Source of the DNA: Chamaecyparis obtusa
Lineage: Eukaryota; Streptophyta; Pinopsida; Cupressales; Cupressaceae
NCBI GenBank assembly: GCA_027943335.1
Contig: BSBK01001539.1
Location: 186,001-250,000 of the forward strand
DNA length: 64,000 nt
Direction of reading: 5' to 3'
Position numbers and translations under genes: made by a program. The notes beneath the pieces are model-generated. The model saw only the letters and a program-made list of their open reading frames with translations, had not been told where the DNA came from and made no database searches. This document shows positions 22,801 to 32,943 of this stretch, piece by piece; position 1 is the stretch's first letter; every line of letters starts with the position of its first letter.

Positions 22801-23571
22801 AAAGTTAGTGAAACAGTGGTTGACATAAGCAAGATGTCAATGAGACAACAAAAAGAGCTCACTAAGAGGAAACAAGACATGGTCCTCTCTAGTGTAAGAA
22901 ACATCTTGTATAACTTTGTACCGAATACAGAAATTGATGAGGATGAACTTGTTATAGATCAATTGGAGATTCTTGCACAAGCAATTGGGGAAGATGTCAC
23001 CAACCCGGAGACAATAGCAATTGATCACTATGAGAAAAAGCGAGTTGAAATTCTTCACAAACAGGTTGAAGAACTGAAGATCATTGTATCTACAAGAACC
23101 GGGGAGCTAATGCAGCAGGTACAGGATGCAGGAAGACTGATCACAAGGACTTCAAACTTTGAAGACTTTGTTCAAGATATAACTGAGAGAACATCCAAGA
23201 CTTCAGAAGAGATAAAGGTTCTTTCATCAAAGTTTGATGCAAAGAACTCTTCTGCAATTGAATACAGCAGGGAATTGAACAGTCTTGCTCTCATCCTCAA
23301 AAAGGCATCAAAAGAGAAGACAAAGTGAATTCAAGATCTTATTGGATTCCAATTGTTCCTTGCCCCAACATTTGATCTAATGCAGACAACTGCAACTGAT
23401 GCAGATAACCTGATTAAGGAACCTGATTACAAAACATTGGAAGACATGGAAAACATAATTGTCTCACTGCAAGCAGCAAAGAACTTAGATCATGTAACAA
23501 GTATATGGAAACCATTCCTTGATTCTACAAAGAAAATATATAAGGATATTTTCAATAAGTTACAGTTATGA
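19879..23571 (+). pseudogene. 1230-codon non-pol reading frame of the outer LTR element
   Basis: A single register stays open from the ATG at 19879 to the TGA ending at 23571, interrupted only by five stops: TGA 20278-20280, TGA 20821-20823, TAA 22330-22332, TAG 22705-22707 and TGA 23326-23328. There is no frame change. A single C-to-T change (from CGA, CAA or CAG) would explain every stop. The N-terminal third has globular composition (for example YPTVFRPDWIRLVLSRVHEP). The middle is Lys/Arg-rich (KKVYVKRSPTPRKKKT), then comes a Gln/Glu-rich low-complexity part, and the C-terminal 250 residues look coiled-coil. No protease, integrase, RT, RNase H or membrane segment is evident. It ends about 270 bp before the polypurine tract. 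I do not recognise the family. Confidence 0.75.
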
Positions 23572-23842
23572 AATGCAAACATTTAAAGAAGTAACAACCC
23601 TTTGACCTATGGAGGCAAAAAGGGGAAGAAGATTAGATACAGAGATGGAAGAGAAGAAGATCAGATACAGAGATGGAAAAGAAGATCTCACATACAGGGA
23701 AGATCAGAATAAGATGGCAGAGATCTAATGAGAAAAAAAAAAGAGAAAGAGATAACAGACAGTGTGTGTTACAGGTAGACAACGAGATCTACAGGGGATA
23801 CTACAAGACAGGTGATGTATTGATATGTTTTGCCACCAATGC

Positions 23843-23855
23843 TAAAGGGGAAGAT
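23843..23855 (+). promoter_or_regulatory. Polypurine tract of the outer element
   Basis: TAAAGGGGAAGAT immediately precedes the TG of the 3' LTR at 23856. It has the form of a plus-strand priming site. Confidence 0.85.
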
Positions 23856-24900
23856 TGTTGACATAACTTAGTTGTCATTGGTAAAGTCATTGGCAAACAT
23901 CAATCCTATCGGGACACCGGGACATCACACCGGTACTCTTAAATATGCACCAGTAGACTAAACAAGTAAGCGGTATACTTTGCTAGTCACGCTTATACCA
24001 GTCTAGGTTATTCAAACTAGTCATGGGAAACACACAGAGAAGAGATGGCTAACCGAGTACAAGTTCTTTACCGGTTAAATGCGTGATAATCCAAACCGGA
24101 TTATGCGGAGCGTTCTCAATTAAAACTGGAGTTAGCTTTTTCAGTTTTACTGAAGTTAGCGAGCGTTTCAAGGTAAACTCAAGATGAGTTTGCAAGCTTT
24201 TTTTTGCATGCATGATTTATGGGTGAGTTAAAGCTTGGCGGTACCATGCGATGTGTTTTTTATAAGATTGATCCCTTATAAATACAGGTCATAGGACATG
24301 AAAGAAGTGTTGTTGAATATCAAGAGCAAGAGAGCAATATCTTCTGAGAGGAGCTACAGTCATGAAAAGTGAAAGACAAAGAAAGGTTCAACAGCCAAGC
24401 AGAGAAAAGGGGAACAGGTATGATCTGATTAGACAAAAAGTGTCATCATAAGATCATTGTTTTAGATTGTGAAGCATATTCAAATCCCTTAATCAGGGTG
24501 AACCCTAATAGGTTCTTTGTATAAATCCCTTTACCGGGTAACATCTTTATTGGTGTTGAAAGTCCTCTTACAAGGCGACTCCTAATAGGGTCAAGATCCT
24601 AACAGGTCTTCTACCAAATCCTTTAACCAAGTAGCACTCTTACCAGTGCTTTGTAAGCCTCTAACAGGGCACCTTTATTACTACAGTAGTAAAGTTGTGT
24701 ATTCTGTCCCACCATGGTTTTCTCCTTCTAACCGAGGGTCTCCACGTATATATGTTTTGTTGACCTGTGCATTTCAATTTTTGTTTACGAGTGTTGTTAT
24801 AATCTTTTACTTCTGCAAGAATATATATATAAGGATAAATTGAAGTAGAAATTGTATTTACTGATTCACCCCCCCTCTCAGTAACCAGTTAGGATTAACA
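23856..24900 (+). repeat. 3' LTR of the outer element
   Basis: The 1045-bp LTR matches 11158-12232 with about 4-5 percent substitutions by eye, a small deletion near 24017 and a shorter C run. Many differences are C/T or G/A. It is followed by the second GAAGG target-site copy. Confidence 0.95.
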
Positions 24901-25397
24901 GAAGGAATTTCCTTGTGATGCAAAATTCCTTGGACATGGAGAAAGCCTTGGGCGCACATTAGCCTTGGGGAAGGATTTTTGAAGTTTGAACAAATTCCAT
25001 GGCATCTAAGAATCCCTCCCTCTTGGGCGTTAATTAGGCATGTAGGTGGGATTTTCCAATACTTAGCCAGTTTCTCATACTTTTCATACCTTTCCACTTT
25101 GAATGTTCATTGGGATGGGATCAAGGGTTTCCCCCATACTGAATGAAATTTCAACGTTTTCCATGCCCTTTCCTCTTTTGGACATTTTCAAGGATGTTCT
25201 CAAACTTTGAATTTTGTATCAACTACCTTTACTATCCATATGTTTGGATTTAGAACTAGATAACCTATGCTTATTCCTCTATCACTACTCATCAGTTGCC
25301 AAACATGGACTTGCCAAAAATAGACTTACTAAAAATAGTAAGTTTGTTTAAACACAAAATTAGACTGATCCAAAACACAGTGAAACTTACTAAAAAT
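24901..25397. other. Resumed flank of the older minus-strand remnant
   Basis: It continues the sequence cut at 11157. Related words recur on both sides (GGGCGCACATTAGCC, GGGTGCATATTAGAC). From 25310 it contains repeated AAACTTACTAAAAAT words that continue after 28108, so the 25398-28108 element is also nested in this sequence. No gene. Confidence 0.6.
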
Positions 25398-25596
25398 TGT
25401 TAAATTCCAAAGATTGATTGCAAATGTAATCACACTGTTATGATTGTATGTGTTTTCCAAATGCATCGATCTCTTTGTATTTATACATGACAAGGACAAG
25501 AAGTGACATGTCCCTCCATGGCCATGGGAGATGTCTATTCATTAATTTATTTTCTCAATTTAACTATTTAGTTATTATGAGAGTAATTATAATCTA

Positions 25597-25663
<67 letters not shown>

Positions 25664-25784
25664 ATGTATATAATAATATCAATTATTATATATATTGATA
25701 TATATGTATATATATAATAAATCATTTCTCATAATAATCATATAGTCAGTATTATTTATCTGACCGATGCTACAAACATCAACA
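25398..25784 (-). repeat. LTR (3' in element orientation) of the minus-strand element
   Basis: 387 bp, including a long TA run (about 25601-25660). It has the same ends as 27770-28108. Confidence 0.92.
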
Positions 25785-25793
25785 CTCCCTCTT

Positions 25794-26520
25794 AGCTAGG
25801 GAGGATAAATCAATCCAATGTCAACACTTAAGATACTTGACAACATCAATCATATGATGTAAGCAATAAAGGCATCATCCTCAAGATGTAATCATTAGAA
25901 TTATAGTCTCAATATATGGATTGCCTCCATTGGCGATTCTATCCACAAGTTCTCACGTGGATTGCCTCCATCGGCGATTCTATCCACAAGTTCTCACGTG
26001 GATTGTCTCCATCAGCGATTCTATCCACAAGTTCTTAGGTGGATTGCCTCTATCGTCGATTCTATCCATTTAATATCTTGAGTATTGGCCTATCAGAATG
26101 TCAACACATGACATTCACCAAATTCTCTGAGTATTAGCCTATTAGAACATCAACATTTGATAGCTAGGGAGGATAAATCAATCGAATGTCAACTTAAGAT
26201 ACTTGACAACATCAATCATATGATGTAAGCAATAAAGGCATCATCCTCAAGATGTAATCATTAGAAACATAGTCTCAATATATGGATTGCCTCCATTGGC
26301 GATTCTATCCAAGTTCTCACGTGGATTGCCTCCATCGGCGATTCTATCCACAAGTTGTCAGGTGGATTGCCTCCATCGGCAATTCTATCCAAAAGTTCTT
26401 AGGTGGATTGCCTCTATCGGCAATTCTATCCATTTGATATCTTGAGTATTGGTCTATCAAAATGTCAACACATGACATTCACCAGATTCTCTAAGTATTG
26501 GCCTATCCAAACATCAACAT
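25794..26520. repeat. Tandem duplication of about 365 bp inside the minus-strand element
   Basis: The block starting TAGCTAGGGAGGATAAATC at about 25794 restarts near 26161 and repeats its contents in the same order, including GGCATCATCCTCAAGATG, the GGATTGCCTCCATTGGCG hairpin series and the AATGTCAACACATGACATT hairpin. The copies are nearly identical. Confidence 0.85.
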
Positions 26521-26590
26521 ATGATATTCACCAAGTACTCAATAAGGTATTGGCCTGCAGAATATCAACACATGATATTCACCAAATACC
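25915..26590 (-). repeat. Hairpin array next to the 3' LTR of the minus-strand element
   Basis: One class of unit has arms GTGGAT/ATCCAC around a 19-base loop (TGCCTCCATCGGCGATTCT on the plus strand), repeated about seven or eight times over the two duplicate blocks with minor loop changes. A second class has the loop ACACA. Its arms are GAATGTCA/TGACATTC at 26096-26103/26109-26116 and GAATATCA/TGATATTC at 26560-26567/26573-26580, so one arm change is matched by a compensating change in the other arm. The array lies next to the purine tract and 3' LTR, the same place as the array of the copia element. Confidence 0.8.
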
Positions 26591-26594
26591 TATC

Positions 26595-26730
26595 ATATAT
26601 CTATACAAACAACTCATAGACCGTCAATTTAATGACATCTAACACTTAGTTGTTGATTTACAAGATATATCTATACAAACAACTCATAGACCGTCAATTT
26701 AATGACATCTAACACTTAGTTGTTGATTTA
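26595..26730. repeat. 70-bp tandem duplication
   Basis: The unit ATATATCTATACAAAC ... GTTGTTGATTTA occurs at 26595-26660 and again at 26665-26730 with no difference I can see. Confidence 0.9.
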
Positions 26731-27769
26731 ACCCATCATGATATGTTTCAACATTATAAATAATGTATATCATGATTTAAGTTATTGTAAGATCGTCACC
26801 TTCCAATAACTTTTGAAAATACAAGTGATAATCATTTGGAAGTCCTCACTTCCTCATGATTTACACAGGGACCAAAAGGCATTCATGATTCCTAGTCCTC
26901 TTACTATTATAGATTCTTTATCACTGGAGAATCCATCTCTATATGGACTACTCCCTCTAAATCAATACGACCAAGATTATCAAGAGTTGATTTAACCATA
27001 TCCTCTATCTTCTCTCTCTGGAGCTCGAGCTCTTGTATCAACCTCTTGTCTTCTTTTGAAATGTCAGACTCCCTCTACATCTGGTCTCAATCATCAATTC
27101 ATTTGCAAGCATTAAGTTCTTTCTCCCTCTAATGCAACTTTCTTGTGCTTCCATCCTGAAGGTATGTCAGAGAGAGATTACAAATAGCTCCCTAAACTAT
27201 CTCGACTAAAAATACCAATGATAGAAGCATACAAGATTTTACTAACCAATAGTATAACATGAATTACAAACTTAAAAAAAATTATGTGCATTAATAAAAC
27301 ATGGAATACTTATCTTTTATAAATTTCAAGTGTTTCATTTTGTAAGGTGAGACCATATAGAAAATACCATGCAAATTCACAAAATGATGTCTTCATTCTC
27401 AAACATTACCATAATTCTTCACATGACCTAGCTTGAATATCCAAAGGTTCTATACACTATCACAACCCTCAATCTTATTAGATCTCCCTTCAAGCGGTTA
27501 GGCTTTTAAAGAAGGAACCTCGCTCTTTTACAGATTTCGCATAGACCCATACACAGTCGGTCATAACTTTTGAACCCGAGACTTTCTCTCCGATCGCTTC
27601 GGTGAGATTCTTATAAATTTGGTTTTCAAAAACATATCCAAAATTTAGCAAAATCCAACGGTGCATTTGTGAGATATGGTCCTCGTACTAAGACTGTATT
27701 TTCTAAGACAATCACACATTCACCATCAACAAACTACTCTCTTACATTTGCAACTTGGCTCTGATACCA

Positions 27770-28108
27770 TGTTAAATTCCAAAGATCGATTGCAAATGTA
27801 ATCACACTATTATGATTGTATGTGTTTTCCAAATGCATTGATCTCTTTGTATTTATACATGACAAGGACAAGAAGAGACATGTCCCTTCATGGGAGATGT
27901 CTATTCATTAATTTATTTTCTCAATTTAACTATTTAGTTATTATGAGAGTAATTATAATCTAACTTTATATATATATATATATATCAATGTATATAGTAA
28001 TATCAATTATTATATATATTGATATATATGTATATATATAATAAATCATTTCTCATAATAATCATATAGTCAGTATTATTTATCTGATCGATGTTACAAA
28101 CATCAACA
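27770..28108 (-). repeat. LTR (5' in element orientation) of the minus-strand element
   Basis: 339 bp, same ends as 25398-25784, adjoining the primer-binding site at 27758-27769. Confidence 0.92.
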
Positions 28109-28580
28109 AAAATAAACACTGCTAAAAATAGTAAGTTGTTCCAAGCTCAAAATTAGGCCAATCTAGGACGCAATGAAACTTACTAAAATAGAAATTTCCA
28201 AAAAAAGTAAGTTCATCAAAATGCTAAAAATTTCATCGGCACCCTCTCTGAAAGATCAATTCCTTTTCATACTTGACCAAATTCACTATTTTTCACAAAA
28301 CTTATCTTTTCAAAGCCAAAGGCAAGGTATATTTCATTTCCAAACTTAGCATAAATTACTCAATGCTCATTCAAAACACAAGGAGCTTCGAGGAACTGAG
28401 CCAAAACTACCAAGGACACAAAAGCAAACAACCAAGTGGGCAAAAATGTAGGGGGTCCCTATTTGCAATGAGGCGATGTCTTAAAAGATAACAACATGTC
28501 AACCCGCTTTTGACAGCAAATTGATAGTCCCTGATTTGACAACAATCGGCAATTAGACAACCCATTAGGCTTTGGCAGTA
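28109..28580 (-). other. LTR-like remnant flank, minus orientation
   Basis: It continues the sequence seen before 25398. Near 28440-28500 the plus strand reads GGGGTCCC, then GGCGATGT and AACAACATG, the same order of words as near 7310-7360. It is probably the start of a gypsy-type LTR on the minus strand. No coding region. Confidence 0.35.
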
Positions 28581-30030
28581 TGTAATGTCCCCTTCTCCGT
28601 AGTAGGCCATTATGGCGCCTGATTAGTCTCTCCCCATCTGGATAGGCTAATGGCTTCTTTCAGATGATGTCAGCCAGTCACATGGTTCAGTGGACGAATA
28701 TTTATTATTTGGGCTCCTTTTCTAAAGTTAAGTCGCTTTATTTTATAAAGTGAGATTATAAAGTCACTTTATGACTTAAAGTTACTTTATATTAAAAAGG
28801 TAACTTAAGTGACTTAAGTGAGCACTTTTATCCCACATTGCTTCGTTTTCAGTGTTTTCCCTCCCTTCGAGGTTATATAAGAAAAAGGTATGCCGTGGGA
28901 AAAGCACCATGAGATTTTATAAACAAAAAAAAACAGACAGGTTGCTTTTGTGACTGGTTATATTTCTGAGGACGCAAACCCTTTGGAAATCGTGAGAGGT
29001 TGGACGTAGCCCCAGCACCTCATTAATGGTGAGATCATATAGATTTCACATTTCAGCTCCAACGAACTGGTAAGAACAAAATATTTCACCTACAGCATTG
29101 ATTTCAAAGGAAAGTCGGTTATTTATGGGGGTTCGATTTGAACCAAGTCTGATATCACAGTGGTAAGAAGAAGATTGTTTATTCAGCTACATTCACTGTT
29201 AATAAATAACAGTTGCTATTGAGGTTCGAGACAAATTAGTTTGTTAGGATATGGCAATAGGAAAGGCGACTGCCAGAGCTAATATTGGGATTGGAAATAT
29301 GTTTGTTGTCTAGCATCAAACTGGTGCACGATACTGAGGACTGGATGCATTACAACCAGTACGAGGGTGATAACTCTGAGGTCTGGTTACACGGCTGTTA
29401 GTGCGGGACCGATATAACCAAGGACTGGGAGTTGCATGGAGGTGGGCGCGTGTTGCAGGCCGAACTCCCACATTACTGTGATCATCAGGCACAGCCGGTT
29501 GCACAACATTGGTGGTAGGGAGCATGTTTTAAATGCGCTGGCCTTGCTCGTCTACTCGGTGGCTGACAGTCGGTTCCCTTGTAAACGAGGCTGGAGAAAG
29601 GATCCCAGCGAGTGTGCTAGACTCCCGTACAGGTGCGGGCTGACTGCTGTGTACAAGCCGCCTCCTGGCGCGGTCTTACCCAGTCACCCGGCTGCTGGAA
29701 CTCACGCGTGACCAGGTTGAACACCAGACCTGTGTTTGGGGTGTCACACAAGTGTGGAGGAAACTGTTTTACTCGGTTGGTATTCCCTTCATTAATTGCA
29801 GTTGTATTAGTATTTCGAAATATCAGGAATTTGTATTGGATAAATACCAGTTGGCTAAGCATTGTTTATAATCTGTTCTCTGTCTGGAGTTTATCACTTC
29901 ATGTTGAATGTATTTATATGCTGAATAGTTGTTTGGTGGAGAACATAACCCAACCAACTAAACACATAGCTGAACCGCACTAGTCCTGTAATAAAAATTT
30001 CCTTGAGAAAATTATACACGTGTTGTTACA
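28581..30030 (+). mobile_element. Probable gypsy-type LTR with TGTAATGTCCCC start
   Basis: The start TGTAATGTCCCCTTCTCC matches the start of the bounded LTR at 38794. A likely end is TGTTGTTACA at 30021-30030, giving 1450 bp, similar in length to the other members. A TATA box (GGTTATATAAG) lies near 28872. A palindrome cluster at 28729-28830 includes ATAAAGT-C-ACTTTAT and TAAAGT-T-ACTTTA. The five bases on either side (CAGTA, TTTTG) do not match, so the right end or the origin of this copy is uncertain. Confidence 0.45.
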
Positions 30031-31562
30031 TTTTGAATAAGGAAGATCCTTGCACGTTTAGAAAACAAACAAGCAGCACCAGCCAGAGTGGATCGGAAAT
30101 ACATAGCTGAGACAGGGTTGGGATACTACATAGTACCATTCATTGGCAACAACAATTTGATCTCTTTGGACATTGACTTGGAAGTGCAACAAACTTGATG
30201 CTAGTTTTCCCTTGATCCCTTTAATCTTCTTCTTCATCAAATTAGTTTGGTACACCCTCCTCTAGGGCTTCCTTCTAAATCAGTATACCCTTCCTCAGGT
30301 TTTCTAACTTTGATATCAAAAGTTGGAAGAATTAATATGCGGAATTGATCAATTAAATAGCCTACATTTCAATGAGTGTACCCCTGTACAAATTAGTGCA
30401 AGATGAAGTTACATTAATAGTTGCAAACTAGATTAAAAGTTGATTTTTAGACATAAATAATGTGACGTTATTACATTGTTAACATGATGCAATACCCCTA
30501 TTTTCATGTTCTCTTGCAATGCAATTTTTGGGTTTATGTCAACCTGATCAGAGGGGTAATTTGATGTTACCAATGTACTCGAGTTGTACAACACATTCAA
30601 ATGTTATTTCCAGCTCCATGTTTGATCTCCAAGATTCTTGGAGAGAGCATCTATTTTTAGTAAGTCACTTGGGCAGATTTGTTCATCATATTTCATCATT
30701 GGGGTAACTCCTACACAATTAGTTTTCAATTTTGATGAATTTTGACCATTGTCACTATTTGGGTTTAATTTAGAGTTATCTTTAATTAATTTCACTAAGA
30801 TTATCATTTTAATTAAAATAATTTATCGGACACCTTTAGGGTTATAGCTCGTTGGAAAGAAAATAGAAAGTTCTAAATGATGGATGCTTAGAAGTGACTT
30901 TAAGTGCCAGCAATGTTTTAAAAGTAAAATAAATCACTTTTTAGAGTTAAAAGGGTTATTTAATTAATAAAATGATTTTAAATAGAGTTTCTAAAAAGTT
31001 TCCTAAAAAGCTTATAAAAAGGGGGATTGAGAGCCAATTTGGTATGTTGAAGATTATTATTTCTTTGTTTTGAAAAAACAAGTGGTTCTAGAGATAGAAA
31101 TTGGTTTTTCTCAACCTTTGGAGGACAAAAATCCTCTTGGGAAGATCAATTTTGGTGGTGAAAGATTCCTCCCTAGCTGGTAGCTGGAGAAATCATTCAG
31201 GTTTCTCACATTCTATACTTCAATGCTTATGGTATAAATTTAATGAAGTCTTCAAGATGAATTTCAGGTTTCATTGTTGTGATTGAAGCTTTGCTAGGAA
31301 AGACATGGATGTCGATGCTTGAATAGAAATCCAAGTGTTTAGCGATTTATTCTTGAAGCTGGACGGTTTTTATACTATGGCTAAGGCATGGGAATTCTTA
31401 AGTAGAGTTGATACTCCTTGCTAAGCATGAAGTTTTTGTTCGTGTTAGCCTTTGTTCGAGGCACAACAGTAAAGAATAGTGGGTCAACTGGACAGTGTGT
31501 AAGCAAGTAATCTAGAACACATTATATCTGAGTTATTTTATCTTCTTTTCCCTAGAGGCTTT
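30031..31562. other. Intergenic sequence, nothing recognised
   Basis: AT-rich with scattered short frames that lack domain character. A promoter-like CTTATAAAAAGGGGG occurs near 31010. The word ACTTTGATATCA near 30308 resembles a decayed minus-strand copia primer site, but no LTR pair could be linked to it. Confidence 0.4.
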
Positions 31563-32938
31563 TGTAATATCCCACCCTGATCTGAAGTTTCAATTTTCCA
31601 AATTTTTTAGTTTTCCAAATTTCTGATTTTTTTGGTGTTTTTACAATTTTCTGATTTTTTTGTGCTTTTTCAGATATTGAAAATAAATACAGAAAAATAA
31701 CAAGAAACAACTTCTAAAACTAGGGGTGAATTAATGTAATTTGGTACGTCTGAAAAATTAACTAGGGTTTTTTTACAACTTTTAATTTTTATTCTAAAAC
31801 CATCCACCTGACCTCTTGAACTAAAAACTGATGATGCACCTAGTCTCTCGATGATGTCTAAAAATAGCAAGTCAACTCCTAGTCTCCTAAAAAGAAAAAG
31901 AAGCCCTCCTAAACAATAGGACACTGTCTCTGAACATCTGAAATGGCTCATAAATGTTAATATTTTCCAGATTTACCTAGGAATGTTCAAGCTATAGAGA
32001 TCTTTTAAGACTAAGCACAGGATATAAAGAAATGATTAAGAGCAAGGAGAGATAGTACCCGGATTGTAGTTCTAAAATGATCTTCAGATCAGTCCCTTCT
32101 AAGTCTCCAAGGTGAGTGGATGTGAATGGGCTAGGTCAGCCCATCTAGGGCTTCCAAAATGTCATCAATCTGAACTTTACTTTGACCTAGGATCAGACTG
32201 AAGTCACTGTAAATCTGCCTTGAGATCTGCAGTTGTATTGCTCCTCCTAGTCCAGAATTCGCACCTATGGATAATATGCTGCTATTAGGGCAGAGAAATC
32301 TCAGTCCAAGGGATGATGCGCCATTAAACAATGAATTTTGCTGCTTCTTAATTGATGAATTCGCTGCTCCTTTATGCTGCCTTAATTGATGAATTCGCTG
32401 CTCCTTTATGCTTCCTTAATTGATGAATTCGCTGCTCCTTTATGCTGCCTTAAACGATTCTTGGAAGAGAAGAATATGTTATGTCTTTGCTATCTCTTCT
32501 CTCAAAAATCGTCCCTCCTTTATATGAGTAGAGAGTGCCTTGCAAATTAAGCAATATATAATCGATTTGCTAATAAACAATGAATATTAAATATCTCATA
32601 TATTTAATATTATTATTTATATATCGAAATATATACGCCATATATTTAATATCTTATCCAATGCAAGAGATATTTGCGACAAGGCCATAATATCAACAAT
32701 AAAGCCCCTTGCAAGGCTACATCAACTTTCGGGTGGTCAAGAGGCAAACTACCAATCTCGTCCTAAAAAATAGGAGACTAGCTTTGAGCTCCTAAAATGC
32801 CATGCAAACCTCCCAAAAGGACCACAAGACCCCTGAATGAGCTCCCTATCAACTATATTAGCCTACGGAAACCCTAATGGTAGGCCAACTCCTCCAAAAG
32901 ATACTGACCTAGGAAATGGGGAATTACAGCTCTGCTTA
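31563..32938 (+). mobile_element. Solo LTR, gypsy type (TGTAATATCCC ... GGGGAATTACA)
   Basis: The 1376-bp unit begins TGTAATATCCC and ends GGGGAATTACA, so its ends form an extended imperfect inverted repeat, as in LTRs of plant chromovirus-like gypsy elements. The flanking pentamers are GCTTT (31558-31562) and GCTCT (32939-32943), matching at four of five. A TATA-like TTTATATGAG lies near 32520. It contains a 34-bp triple repeat and a perfect 12-bp-arm palindrome (32583-32594/32600-32611). No internal domain follows, which is why it is called solo. Confidence 0.7.
32347..32448. repeat. Three tandem copies of a 34-bp unit
   Basis: Copies start at 32347, 32381 and 32415 with CTTAATTGATGAATTCGC and continue CTGCTCCTTTATGCT. 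The period is exactly 34 bp. The array lies upstream of the TATA-like box inside the solo LTR, where an enhancer array would sit. Confidence 0.92.
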
Positions 32939-32943
32939 TTGGC

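Larger units (their letters stand above)
11158..24900 (+). mobile_element. Non-autonomous LTR retrotransposon, 13.7 kb with nested copia
   Basis: Direct repeats of about 1.05 kb (11158-12232 and 23856-24900) start TGTTGACATAACTTAG and end GGTTAGGATTAACA or close variants. The element is flanked by an exact 5-bp target-site duplication, GAAGG (11153-11157 and 24901-24905). A degenerate primer-binding site follows the 5' LTR and a clear polypurine tract precedes the 3' LTR. The interior holds a gag-like region and a 3.7-kb non-pol frame, with no protease, integrase or reverse transcriptase. Removing the nested copia (14017-19606 plus one TSD) leaves about 8.15 kb. The LTRs differ at roughly 4-5 percent by eye, older than the copia inside, as nesting requires. 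It must have moved with enzymes supplied by another element. Confidence 0.95.
25398..28108 (-). mobile_element. Small non-coding LTR element, minus strand
   Basis: Two direct repeats (25398-25784 and 27770-28108) have TGTTAAATTCC...CATCAACA ends and differ mainly in TA-repeat length. An exact target-site duplication, AAAAT, flanks the unit (25393-25397 and 28109-28113). GCTCTGATACCA (27758-27769) abuts the right repeat and is the reverse complement of the initiator-Met tRNA binding site, so the element reads on the minus strand. The reverse complement of 25785-25797 supplies the purine-rich tract (AAGAGGGAG). The 2-kb interior shows no gag or pol. It holds a 365-bp tandem duplication and a hairpin array. 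It is a non-autonomous derivative, copia-like by its primer site. Confidence 0.93.

Noticed and set aside
23673..23861. 62-codon plus-strand frame before the 3' LTR of the outer element
   Set aside because: It ends across the polypurine tract into the LTR and consists of AGAGA-type low-complexity sequence.
25915..26590. CRISPR-like array
   Set aside because: Regular units with constant parts are present, but this is plant LTR DNA, the units are palindromic hairpins, and there are no unique spacers or cas genes.
29316..29983. Several open frames of 69-116 codons in a GC-richer patch
   Set aside because: They overlap on both strands, have no domain character and lie inside a probable LTR.
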